A stretch of 44,296 bases of DNA from Allomuricauda sp. (GTDB lineage: Bacteria > Bacteroidota > Bacteroidia > Flavobacteriales > Flavobacteriaceae): contig NZ_JANQIH010000102.1 of the NCBI RefSeq assembly GCF_028282265.1, positions 1 through 44,296 on the forward strand. Reading direction: 5' to 3'. The notes below the pieces were generated by a model that did no database searches, was not told the origin of the DNA, and saw nothing but the letters and a program-made list of their open reading frames with translations. Each line of letters opens with the position of its first letter. Position 1 is the first letter of the stretch. This document shows, piece by piece, positions 1 to 8,392 of the stretch. The position numbers and the translations under genes were made by a program.

Positions 1-2486
1 GGATGCTCCAGACGGTCATTTTTTGACAATATCAAATGCGTTTTCCACAGAAGTTCGTGTTTGTTGATGCCCGTGAACCGAAAAGCATCAATACGAATCA
101 AAATGGAGAGTTGTTCTACAGAAATAAAAACCCGGTCCAAAAAATCTTCCAGCGAGATGAAGTCTCCATTTTTCAACCGTTCCGTGACAATCCGTTCCAT
201 GACCCGACTTTCGAGATCACGTAGATACATCATTCCCAAATAAATGCCTTTTCCGCAGATGCGATTGACAATGACACTGTTGTTGATGCAGGGCGGATGT
301 ATGGTAGCTCCCATCATACGTGCATCGTGAATGTAGAATTCAGAGCGATAAAAACCACCTCCGTTATTCAGTACGGCCACCATGTATTCCAACGGAAAAT
401 AAGCTCTCAAAAACAAGCTCTGATAGCTTTCCACCGCATAGGAAGCGGAATGTCCCTTGGCAAAGGCGTAACCTGCAAAACTGGCCACTTGGTTCCAGAT
501 TTCAAAAATAAGGGTGTCGGCATAACCCTTTTTTCGGCAGTTGGCAATGAACTTGTCCTTCACTTTTTGGAACTCTTCCCGCGACCGGAATTTACCGCTC
601 ATTCCCCTTCGGAGTACATCGGCCTCTCCTAGGTCCAGATCTGCAAAATGGTGGGCCACTTTGATGACATCCTCCTGATAGACCATAACCCCGTAGGTAT
701 CGGGCATAATGTCCAACATCACGGGATGGGCCTTTTCTTCGGCACGGCCTTCGTTTCGATGTCTTAAGATGTATTCCCGCATCATTCCGCTTTTCGCTAC
801 TCCGGGACGGATGATGGAACTGGCAGCGACCAATCCCAAATAATTGTCGACTTCCAATTTTTTGAGCAACATCCGCATGGCTGGGGATTCTACATAGAAA
901 CAACCCATGCACTGCGCTGTTTTGATGAGGTTGTTGATGGTGATGTCCTCCTTAAAACCTTTGATATTGTGAATGTCGACTTGCTCAAACCTTTTGGGTT
1001 GATTGTAGGCGACAATTTCTAAGGCCTCCTTGATTTTACCCAACCCCCTTTGACCCAAAATGTCAAATTTGTAAAGGCCCACATCTTCAGCAATCACCAT
1101 ATCGTATTGAGTAGTTGGAAATCCCTTTGGAGGAAGGTGAGTGGCTGAAAACCAGTGTAGCGGTTTTTCACTAATTAAGATACCTCCGGCATGAATGCTC
1201 AAATAATTGGGTTTGCCTTTGAGAAGATTGCCATACTTCAAGACAAGTTGTGAAATTCCATCCAACCCATCAAAACTGTAGCGCTCTTCAATTAAAAAAT
1301 CGATTTCTTGGGGAGGGAGTCCGAAGACCTTGCCCAATTCTCGGATAACCCCACGTTCTTTGAAAGTGACATAAGTGCCCAAAAGAGCAACATGGTCAAA
1401 GCGGTCAAAAATATATTGGGTCATGGCAGGGCGGTCCTTCCATGAAAAATCGATATCAAAATCAGGGGGATTGGCCCGATACAAATTGATGAAGCGCTCA
1501 AAGTAGAGGTCCAGTTCCATGGGGTCGACATCGGTGATGCGAAGCAAATAGGCCACGATGCTATTGGCCCCACTGCCGCGTCCTACATAATAAAATCCTC
1601 TATGGCGGGCTTCGGAGACAATATCCCAATTGATTAAGAAATAGGAAACGAAACCCATTTTTTTAATGAGGTCCAACTCTTTGTCCAGCCGGTTTTTGAT
1701 GGATGCATCTACTTCTTCGTAACGATAAGGGAGCCCTTCGTAGCACAGTTTTTCAATGAGCTTTTCGTCCTCTTCCACACTTCCCGAATAGCTTTGGAGA
1801 TTTTGGGGTTTTCGACCTTTTGAAAAATCGAAAAGGATGCCGCACTGATTTAAAAGGCGCTCTGTATTTTCTAAAATAAAAGGGTATTCTGAAAAAGCGG
1901 CAGCTAAATTCTGTACGGGGTACATTTTTTCATCCTCGTCGGCTTCTTCCTCCTTTGGAAGTTTGCTCAACAGCACATTGTTGTCGATGGCCCTTAACAG
2001 GCGATGGGCATTGAAATCTTGTTTGTTTCTGAAAGTGACCGGTTGTTGTACCACCAACTTATCACGAAACTCCATCAATCCAGAGAAAGGGAGCTTGCGT
2101 AAATCCTTGATGGAGACGCCTATGAATTCATTTTTTCGGAAAATGCGCTTTTCATTGAGCATAACCTGTTCAAAAGGGTAGACTATAAAAGCGTTTTGAA
2201 ATTGGGGGGCTTCTTTGGGAATTTCAAGTTCATGATGAAGGTGGTGCGATAAAAAATTGTTGAGTTCCAAATAGCCTTCGTTGTTTTTGGCAATACCCAC
2301 GAAACAGGGCTGTACACCATTCCTGAAATCGATACCGAGTATGGGACTAACGTTAAATTCAGGGGCCTTCCGCACAAAATTCAGGCAAGCTGAAGTGTTG
2401 TTGATATCCGTCAGCACCAATTGGGTTACATGGTTCTGTTGGGCCAATTGCAATAGCTCCTTTTCAGAAAAAGTCCCGAAGCGCAT
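1..2486 (-). CDS. dnaE: DNA polymerase III alpha-type (DnaE) subunit, partial
   Basis: C-family DNA polymerase, open to the window edge (about 828 codons visible; the C-terminus is missing). The catalytic acidic motif PPDFDIDFS is read on the minus strand near 1445-1470, about 340 residues in. That is earlier than in replicative DnaE, which suggests the short, roughly 1000-aa DnaE form. Further in come fingers-type stretches such as YQEDVIKVAHHFADLD and FAKGHSASYA. It lies downstream of dinB on the same strand. Pairing with a Y-family polymerase suggests a translesion role (DnaE2/ImuC-like), which is inference. The first in-frame ATG is at 2486. However, the typical PHP-domain start (LNCHTYYS) is readable in frame just upstream (2487-2510) with no ATG, GTG or TTG before the stop at 2532-2534, so the true start is unclear. 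Confidence 0.9.
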   Translation of the reverse strand, partial: MRFGTFSEKELLQLAQQNHVTQLVLTDINNTSACLNFVRKAPEFNVSPILGIDFRNGVQPCFVGIAKNNEGYLELNNFLSHHLHHELEIPKEAPQFQNAFIVYPFEQVMLNEKRIFRKNEFIGVSIKDLRKLPFSGLMEFRDKLVVQQPVTFRNKQDFNAHRLLRAIDNNVLLSKLPKEEEADEDEKMYPVQNLAAAFSEYPFILENTERLLNQCGILFDFSKGRKPQNLQSYSGSVEEDEKLIEKLCYEGLPYRYEEVDASIKNRLDKELDLIKKMGFVSYFLINWDIVSEARHRGFYYVGRGSGANSIVAYLLRITDVDPMELDLYFERFINLYRANPPDFDIDFSWKDRPAMTQYIFDRFDHVALLGTYVTFKERGVIRELGKVFGLPPQEIDFLIEERYSFDGLDGISQLVLKYGNLLKGKPNYLSIHAGGILISEKPLHWFSATHLPPKGFPTTQYDMVIAEDVGLYKFDILGQRGLGKIKEALEIVAYNQPKRFEQVDIHNIKGFKEDITINNLIKTAQCMGCFYVESPAMRMLLKKLEVDNYLGLVAASSIIRPGVAKSGMMREYILRHRNEGRAEEKAHPVMLDIMPDTYGVMVYQEDVIKVAHHFADLDLGEADVLRRGMSGKFRSREEFQKVKDKFIANCRKKGYADTLIFEIWNQVASFAGYAFAKGHSASYAVESYQSLFLRAYFPLEYMVAVLNNGGGFYRSEFYIHDARMMGATIHPPCINNSVIVNRICGKGIYLGMMYLRDLESRVMERIVTERLKNGDFISLEDFLDRVFISVEQLSILIRIDAFRFTGINKHELLWKTHLILSKNDRLEH

Positions 2487-2596
2487 GCTGTAATATGTGT
2501 GACAGTTTAGATAGATGTTAGAAGTTGGATTTTAGAGGTTAGCCTTTATCAATTTGATGTTCATCGTGTTTTATATTTATCCTTTATCAAGTCGAG

Positions 2597-2692
2597 CTGT
2601 CATATCGAGCGGAGTCGAGATGTGAGATCGACTGTGAAATATTTGGTCTTAAAAATCCTCCGACCGTCTCTTCGACAAGCTCAGAGTGACAG
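2597..2692. repeat. Dispersed-type inverted repeat between dinB and dnaE
   Basis: Two related 26-base arms in opposite orientation. The arm at 2597-2622 reads CTGTCATATCGAGCGGAGTC and onward. The arm at 2667-2692, reverse complemented, reads CTGTCACTCTGAGCTTGTCG and onward. They share CTGTCA-x-x-x-GAGC-x-x-x-GTCGA. Such elements (for example CTTCGACAAGCTCAGAGTGACA) are common intergenic repeats in Flavobacteria. A third related arm lies inside hemW at 14271-14297. The unit begins a few bases beyond the dinB stop codon. Confidence 0.7.
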
Positions 2693-2696
2693 TCGG

Positions 2697-3911
2697 TTAT
2701 TGCTTGCGGTGTGCCAAAACCACAGGGGGCAATCCATTGAAAGGGTTGTGCATTCTGCCAATCGTCTTGGCTCCCATAGCGGATGCCCTAAAAATGCTTC
2801 GGTCGCCAAAACGCTTTCGCACATAGTCCATGGCTTGGTAAAGATTCAAGGTTTCTTCAGTGTCCTCGAATAGGTTGATTTGGTAATTGCCCGATACCAG
2901 ATGGCTAAAACGAATACCGACCAAGCGCACTAGCATCCGTTTGTTGTACAGCCCTTGAAAAAGCTCTAGAATTTTGGGGATAAGGATGTGGTCTGCACTG
3001 GTATAGGGAATTCGAAGCTGTTTGGTATAGGTGTTAAAATCGGAATATCGAATTTTCACGGCGATACATGCTGTGAGCTTATCGCCCCGTCGCAATTGGT
3101 AGGCCAAATTTTCGGTCATGGCGATAAGGATGCCCTTTAGCTTTTTCACGTCAATGGTATCGCGATCAAATGTTCGTTCTGTTGATATGGATTTTCGGTC
3201 GTGGAAGGGGATGACCGGGGTATGGTCAATACCGTTGGCTCTTTTCCAAATTACGGTCCCATTGACTCCCAGCACTCGTTGCATAATATCCATGGGCATC
3301 TCCTGAATGGTCTGAACCTTTCGTATGCCCAAATTTCTCAGGGTCTGATAGGTCTTATCGCCGACCATGGGAATCTTTTTGATGGATAAGGGTGCCAAAA
3401 AGGGCTTTTCCTGTCCGAAATCTATTTTGAGCTGATTATTCGGCTTGGCCTCGTTCGTGGCCACCTTAGACACCACCTTGTTGACTGAAAGCCCAAAAGA
3501 GATGGGCAACCCGGTCTCCCGTATGATTTTTTTACGCATTTCGGAAGCATATTTATAGCAACCAAAAAAGCGGTCCATACCTGATAGGTCGGCATAAAAC
3601 TCATCAATGCTTGATTTTTCGAACAAGGGAACATGTTCCTTGATCATCTCAGTTACTACGTCGGAATATTTACTGTACGTTCCGGCATTGCCGCGTATCA
3701 CAACCGCTTCAGGGCAGAGCTCCTTGGCCATTTTCATGGGCATACCCGAATGTACCCCAAAACCTCGCGTCTCATAACTGCAGGCAGCGACCACGCCACG
3801 GTCACTAGTGCCCCCCACCAATAGGGGTTTATTCTTGAGTTCGGTGTTGATGATACGTTCTACGGAAACATAAAATGTATCTAAATCCAAGTGTAGAATG
3901 GTCTTCTTCAT
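2697..3911 (-). CDS. dinB: DNA polymerase IV (Y-family, DinB)
   Basis: Y-family translesion polymerase of 404 aa. The N-terminus has the metal-binding LDLDTFYVSVE motif. The catalytic SIDEFYADLSG motif gives the second acidic pair, and a helix-hairpin-helix-like stretch (IPMVGDKTYQTLRNLGI) follows near residue 185. The C-terminal little-finger region ends with QINLF, a good match to the beta-clamp-binding pentapeptide, so tethering to the sliding clamp is likely. The start is the first ATG, with family-typical MKKTILHLDLD. It is the promoter-proximal gene of a probable dinB-dnaE unit. Two palindromes in its promoter suggest repression by a damage-responsive regulator that is not in this window. 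Confidence 0.95.
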   Translation of the reverse strand: MKKTILHLDLDTFYVSVERIINTELKNKPLLVGGTSDRGVVAACSYETRGFGVHSGMPMKMAKELCPEAVVIRGNAGTYSKYSDVVTEMIKEHVPLFEKSSIDEFYADLSGMDRFFGCYKYASEMRKKIIRETGLPISFGLSVNKVVSKVATNEAKPNNQLKIDFGQEKPFLAPLSIKKIPMVGDKTYQTLRNLGIRKVQTIQEMPMDIMQRVLGVNGTVIWKRANGIDHTPVIPFHDRKSISTERTFDRDTIDVKKLKGILIAMTENLAYQLRRGDKLTACIAVKIRYSDFNTYTKQLRIPYTSADHILIPKILELFQGLYNKRMLVRLVGIRFSHLVSGNYQINLFEDTEETLNLYQAMDYVRKRFGDRSIFRASAMGAKTIGRMHNPFNGLPPVVLAHRKQ

Positions 3912-3939
3912 TGTTCAGTTGAGAGGAAGAGCAATATAC

Positions 3940-3969
3940 GGAAATATTCCTAAAAATTGGAATTATTCC
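3940..3969. promoter_or_regulatory. Tandem palindromic operators upstream of dinB
   Basis: GGAAATATTCC (3940-3950) and GGAATTATTCC (3959-3969) differ at one base and start 19 bp apart. The second is a perfect dyad. They sit directly upstream of a weak minus-strand -7-like box (TATATTGC, complement of 3931-3938) and cover the place of the -33 element. A repressor bound here would block the dinB promoter. The identity of the regulator is unknown. Confidence 0.55.
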
Positions 3970-4020
3970 ATAAAATGAAACACAATAGTCAATATCTGTT
4001 AATTATCGGAAAATCCTTTA

Positions 4021-4127
4021 TATCTTTGAGTCGTTGTGTTGGATTTCAATTTGTAATGAATTGAAATCAGGTTGAAGCACTAAAAGTGCCGACCAATGAA
4101 AGGCTTTCCATTTGGAAGGCTTTTTTT
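4021..4127 (+). ncRNA. Candidate small structured RNA
   Basis: A perfect TAnnTTTG box (TATCTTTG, 4021-4028) is followed by three hairpins. The first has a perfect 10-bp stem (GATTTCAATT 4042-4051 with AATTGAAATC 4059-4068). The second is GCACT-AAA-AGTGC (4077-4089), extendable by GGTT/GACC at its base. The third is an 11-bp stem with one or two G-U pairs (4099-4109 with 4114-4124) ending in seven T residues, i.e. a rho-independent terminator. No convincing ORF lies inside and neither neighbour is on this strand. A leaderless 15-codon ORF at the 3' end overlaps the terminator and is unlikely to be real. There is no clear -33 box. No match to a named family was recognised. Confidence 0.5.
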
Positions 4128-4156
4128 GTTAGTTCAACCCTAAAGACGGAATCCTT

Positions 4157-5128
4157 TCAATTACCAGCTACACTGTGAGCGACATGATGTATTAGGGAGG
4201 CAGCCAACTTTGCCGTTTGTCCATCGATATCATATTTCGGATTCATCTCAGCAATATCCATACTGATCAATTTTCCGGAATTGATGATGGTCTTCAAACA
4301 TTCCAAAACCATATGGGGCGTGAATCCCATTGGAGAAGCAGCACTTACCCCTGGCGCGTAGGCCGATGAGAATCCATCCAAATCAATGGTTACATACACA
4401 TGGTCCACATTTTGGATGAAAGCATCAATCCAGGTCATGATTTCGTTCAAATAGGGCATTTGAAATGTGTCGGACAATACATAGTTGACTTCCAGTTCCT
4501 TTGCTGTTTGAAAAAGAACTCGGTCATTGGCATCTTTTCGGATGCCCAAGCAGAGGTATTCAAATTTTGTATTTTCTGCCTTGCAATCCATCGCGATTTG
4601 ATAAAAAGGAGTGCCTGAGTTTCCTTCCCCAATCATTTTGCGAAGGTCAAAATGGGCATCAAAATTTATGATTCCAATGGAACGCCCCTTATTTTCTGAG
4701 TGTACATGATTTTTTATCCCTTGATAATGTCCATAGGCCATATCATGACCTCCTCCCAAAACAATAGGAAACTGCTTTTTTTGCAACAGCAAGGTAATGG
4801 CATTGGCAAGTGCTTCTTGGGAAGATTCCATGTCCTTGTTCTTGCAGATAATATCCCCACCATCCAACAGGAATGTATCATTGGGAAGATGATTAGGGAG
4901 CTTACCAAAACTACCTTTTATAGTTTCCGGTCCTTTCTCAGCACCTGGTCTACCCGAGTTGCGTCTCACTCCTTCATCACAGGCGTATCCCAAAAGAACA
5001 ATTGATTTTTTAGGGGTTTCCCGTATTTCTTCCAATGAGATACAGCGCACTTTTTCATGCAGATAGAGTTGTTCTTCAGAAGTTCTTCCAGTCCAGATTT
5101 TTGTATTGGGAGAGCGGTAGTTTTTCAT
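4157..5128 (-). CDS. hutG: Formimidoylglutamase (arginase family)
   Basis: Last enzyme of histidine degradation in this operon: hydrolyses N-formimidoyl-glutamate to glutamate and formamide. It is a 323-aa ureohydrolase with the dinuclear-metal motifs GGGHD, NFDAHFDLR and TIDLDGFSSAYAPGVSA in the expected order. Position in a hut operon, overlapping hutU by 4 nt (ATGA, 5125-5128), makes formimidoylglutamase more likely than arginase or agmatinase. It is the final gene of the hutHIUG unit. The intergenic region beyond it holds a plus-strand RNA candidate and no obvious minus-strand T-run terminator. Confidence 0.9.
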   Translation of the reverse strand: MKNYRSPNTKIWTGRTSEEQLYLHEKVRCISLEEIRETPKKSIVLLGYACDEGVRRNSGRPGAEKGPETIKGSFGKLPNHLPNDTFLLDGGDIICKNKDMESSQEALANAITLLLQKKQFPIVLGGGHDMAYGHYQGIKNHVHSENKGRSIGIINFDAHFDLRKMIGEGNSGTPFYQIAMDCKAENTKFEYLCLGIRKDANDRVLFQTAKELEVNYVLSDTFQMPYLNEIMTWIDAFIQNVDHVYVTIDLDGFSSAYAPGVSAASPMGFTPHMVLECLKTIINSGKLISMDIAEMNPKYDIDGQTAKLAASLIHHVAHSVAGN

Positions 5129-7149
5129 CCTTCGTCAAAAAGAGTATCCAGAATTTTATCATTTACCAGGTGGGGCAGGGTCACTTTAAGATTGGGAGTC
5201 CGTTCCATTTCACGTTGAATGGCAAATAAAGCCTCTTCGTTACGGGCCCAACTTCTTCGGGAGATACCGTTGTTGACATCGTAGAACAACATCTTTTTTA
5301 AACGGCCAGAAGCTTCTTCAGAACCGTCGAGTACCATACCAAACCCACCATTGATGACTTCCCCCCAACCAACACCACCACCGTTGTGGATGGAAACCCA
5401 GGTCGCTCCGCGAAAACTATCACCGATTACATTATGGATGGCCATATCGGCAGTGAACTGGCTGCCGTCGTAAATGTTACTGGTCTCCCTAAATGGGGAA
5501 TCGGTACCACTGACATCGTGATGATCCCTTCCTAAAACAATCGGAGCGGTGATATCTCCGTTTGCTATCGCCTGATTAAAAGCTTCGGCAATTTTTATCC
5601 GTCCTTCAGCATCCGCATAAAGTATTCGGGCCTGCGAACCTACTACCAATTGGTTTTGTTCTGCCTCCGAAATCCATTTGATGTTATCCTGCATCTGCTG
5701 TTGGATTTCCTGAGGGGCATTTGCCTTAATCCGCTGCATTACTTCTAGGGCAATGGCGTCGGTTTTTTTCAAATCTTCGGGAATACCTGAGGTACAGACC
5801 CAACGGAAGGGGCCAAAACCATAATCGAAACACATGGGTCCCAAAATATCCTGCACGTAGGAAGGGTATCTGAAATCCAACTTGTTTTCGGCCATCACAT
5901 CACCGCCTGCTCGGGATACCTCCAATAAAAAAGCATTTCCATAATCAAAAAAGTAAGTACCCTTTGCTGCATGTTTATTAATGGAATTGATTTGCCTTCG
6001 AAGGGATTCCTGTACTTTTTGCTTGAATTCATCTGGGTTTTCTACCATTAGTGCATTCGATTCTTCAAAAGAAAGCCCCACGGGATAATAACCTCCTGCC
6101 CATGGATTGTGCAGTGAGGTTTGGTCAGAACCCAAATGGACAAAAATATCCTCCTCATCAAATCGTTCCCAAACATCGACTACGTTGCCGATATAGGCCA
6201 AGGAAACCACTTCTTCATTGATTGTGGCCTTTCGCGTTCTTTGAACCAAATCTGATAAATCCGTCCAAAGTTCATCAACCCATCCCTGTTGATGACGTTT
6301 TTGGGCTGCTTCGGGATTAACCTCTGCACAAACGGTAATGCATCCTGCAATGTTGCCAGCTTTGGGTTGTGCTCCGCTCATACCTCCGAGTCCCGCCGTT
6401 AAAAAAACCTTTCCCTCGGGAGATTCGTCCCTATCTAATACTTTTCGGAAAGCATTCATGACGGTAATTGCGGTTCCGTGAACTATCCCCTGAGGTCCGA
6501 TGTACATATAAGAACCAGCAGTCATTTGCCCATATTGGGTTACCCCCAAGGCGTTGTACTTTTCCCAATCATCAGGCTTGGAATAGTTTGGAATCATCAT
6601 ACCATTGGTTACTACGACCCGGGGCGCATCTTTGGAAGAGGGAAACAATCCCATGGGATGGCCTGAGTACATATGCAATGTTTGTTCCTCGGTCATTTCA
6701 GCCAGATATTTTAGCGTCAGCAGGTATTGTGCCCAATTTTGGAATACGGCCCCATTTCCACCATAGGTAATCAATTCCTCTGGATGTTGAGCTACCGCAG
6801 GGTCCAAATTGTTTTGAATCATAAGCATAATGGCAGCGGCTTGTGGAGTCTTGGCCGGATAATCAGAAATGGGTCTAGCATGCATGGCGTAACTAGGTTT
6901 AAACCGATGCATATAAATGCGACCATAAGTATTGAGCTCTTCTGCAAATTCAGTAGCCAGTTCTTTGTGCCAAGCTTTGGGAAAATAACGAAGTGCATTC
7001 TGAACGGCCAGCTTTTTTTCTTCTTTGGAAAGAATATCTTTTCGTTTGGGAGCTGGGTTTCCACCTTTGGGATATTCCCTTTTGGGAGGAAGTGCTTCTG
7101 GAATTCCTTGAAGGATTTGTGCTTGAAAATCGGTCAATGTCGTTGTCAT
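5125..7149 (-). CDS. hutU: Urocanate hydratase
   Basis: Converts urocanate to imidazolone propionate with tightly bound NAD+ as electrophile. At 674 aa it is about 110 residues longer than the Pseudomonas and Bacillus enzymes, matching the long form seen in Bacteroidota. Visible family motifs are the glycine-rich GLGGMSGAQPKAGNIAG segment, TYGGNGAVFQNWAQYL near the N-terminus, GFGPFRWVCTSG with the conserved cysteine, and the C-terminal GATWVSIHNGGGVGWGEV. It is separated from hutI by 1 nt and overlaps hutG by 4 nt, so all are expected on one message. Confidence 0.96.
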   Translation of the reverse strand: MTTTLTDFQAQILQGIPEALPPKREYPKGGNPAPKRKDILSKEEKKLAVQNALRYFPKAWHKELATEFAEELNTYGRIYMHRFKPSYAMHARPISDYPAKTPQAAAIMLMIQNNLDPAVAQHPEELITYGGNGAVFQNWAQYLLTLKYLAEMTEEQTLHMYSGHPMGLFPSSKDAPRVVVTNGMMIPNYSKPDDWEKYNALGVTQYGQMTAGSYMYIGPQGIVHGTAITVMNAFRKVLDRDESPEGKVFLTAGLGGMSGAQPKAGNIAGCITVCAEVNPEAAQKRHQQGWVDELWTDLSDLVQRTRKATINEEVVSLAYIGNVVDVWERFDEEDIFVHLGSDQTSLHNPWAGGYYPVGLSFEESNALMVENPDEFKQKVQESLRRQINSINKHAAKGTYFFDYGNAFLLEVSRAGGDVMAENKLDFRYPSYVQDILGPMCFDYGFGPFRWVCTSGIPEDLKKTDAIALEVMQRIKANAPQEIQQQMQDNIKWISEAEQNQLVVGSQARILYADAEGRIKIAEAFNQAIANGDITAPIVLGRDHHDVSGTDSPFRETSNIYDGSQFTADMAIHNVIGDSFRGATWVSIHNGGGVGWGEVINGGFGMVLDGSEEASGRLKKMLFYDVNNGISRRSWARNEEALFAIQREMERTPNLKVTLPHLVNDKILDTLFDEG

Positions 7150-7150
7150 T

Positions 7151-8392
7151 TTATTGGTTTTGAGAGATGGGTTGTCCTTTCTTCCAAACTTGTATGGGCT
7201 TCATTTGCCCTTGATGATATGTGATTTCCTGATAGTTGTCGGTAGGAAACACCACTAAATCTGCTAGACATCCTCTTGCTGTTTTTCCCCTATCGGATAA
7301 GTTCAGCGCTGCTGCTGCCCTAAAGGTGATTCCGCTCAACACCTCTGCATTCGAAAGCTTTTCAAAGGTGCCCAATATACTGGCTTGGGTCAACAGGTCG
7401 CCCATGGGGGCAGATCCAGGATTGTGGTCGCTAGCAATGGACAAGGCTCCACCCGCATCCAAAATCTTTCGGGCGGGGGTAAAGTCACATCCTAAACCTA
7501 AAGAAGCCCCAGGCAAAGCAGTAGCTATGGTATTGCTTTGCGCTAGAATTTGAATTTCTTTTTCCGTGCTGGCTTCCAAATGGTCGGCGCTTATCGCTCC
7601 AAAATCCACCGCAACCTGACTACCACCGGTGGTAAACTGGTCGGCATGTACGGTGATATCGAATCCCATGTCCTTGGCCTTTTGGAAATAGGGTTTGATT
7701 TCTTCCATAGAAAAAGCACTTTCTTCCACGAAGGCATCAACCCGAAGGGTTAGATTTTCGGATTTGAGCAAAGGAAACAGGTTGTTGGCTATCTCATCCA
7801 GATATTCTTTGTCTTGGGACCAATCTTTGGGTTTGATGTGTGCTGCCAAACAGGTGGCTATAAGGTCAACTTTGGTTTTGGAGTTGGCCTGCTTGATAGC
7901 CCGAAGCATTTTCAATTCTTCTTCTACCGAAAGTCCATAGCCACTTTTGACTTCGAGCGTGGTAACACCATTGGCGAGATGCGATTCACTTCTTTCAATG
8001 ATGCCTTTCTCTAAACTCTCTTGAGAAGCTTTTCGGGTCTGGGTTACGGTGTCCCAAATGCCACCTCCGGCCTTGGCAATCTCCAAATAGGTCTTACCCG
8101 CATTTCTATAGGCATAATCCCGGGCACGACTTCCGGCAAAGCAAATGTGTGTATGGGAATCCACGAATCCAGGAAGGCAAACGCTTTTGCCCTCTATAAA
8201 ATGAATATCGGTCGCCTGGTTTTTCAAATCTTCAAAAATACCAACGGCCACGATTTTTCCTTCGGAAACCAATACCCCACCTTTTTCGATTATCTTCAAC
8301 TGCTCATCTTTTAAGGCTCCTTTGACAGGAAGGCTTGTCATGGGCAGCAGCTGTGAAAATGGACCGATCAACTGAACTTTGCGCATTCTCAA
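7151..8392 (-). CDS. hutI: Imidazolonepropionase
   Basis: Amidohydrolase-superfamily enzyme that opens the imidazolone ring to give N-formimidoyl-glutamate. It is 413 aa, the usual length. Motifs in order: PGFVDSHTHICFAGSR (metal-binding HxH), LEVKSGYGL (substrate binding), ITVHADQF (metal histidine), ISADHLE, and ASDHNPGSAP (metal aspartate). The start overlaps the hutH stop by 4 nt (8389-8392), a sign of translational coupling. It acts between HutU and HutG in the pathway. Confidence 0.96.
   Translation of the reverse strand: MRMRKVQLIGPFSQLLPMTSLPVKGALKDEQLKIIEKGGVLVSEGKIVAVGIFEDLKNQATDIHFIEGKSVCLPGFVDSHTHICFAGSRARDYAYRNAGKTYLEIAKAGGGIWDTVTQTRKASQESLEKGIIERSESHLANGVTTLEVKSGYGLSVEEELKMLRAIKQANSKTKVDLIATCLAAHIKPKDWSQDKEYLDEIANNLFPLLKSENLTLRVDAFVEESAFSMEEIKPYFQKAKDMGFDITVHADQFTTGGSQVAVDFGAISADHLEASTEKEIQILAQSNTIATALPGASLGLGCDFTPARKILDAGGALSIASDHNPGSAPMGDLLTQASILGTFEKLSNAEVLSGITFRAAAALNLSDRGKTARGCLADLVVFPTDNYQEITYHQGQMKPIQVWKKGQPISQNQ

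Noticed and set aside
36..911. Several short ORFs on both strands at the left end
   Set aside because: They are shadows of the partial dnaE frame, which reads open through this region with clear polymerase motifs.
4097..4144. Small peptide of 15 codons at the end of the candidate RNA
   Set aside because: It runs through the terminator hairpin and T-run and has no recognisable features.
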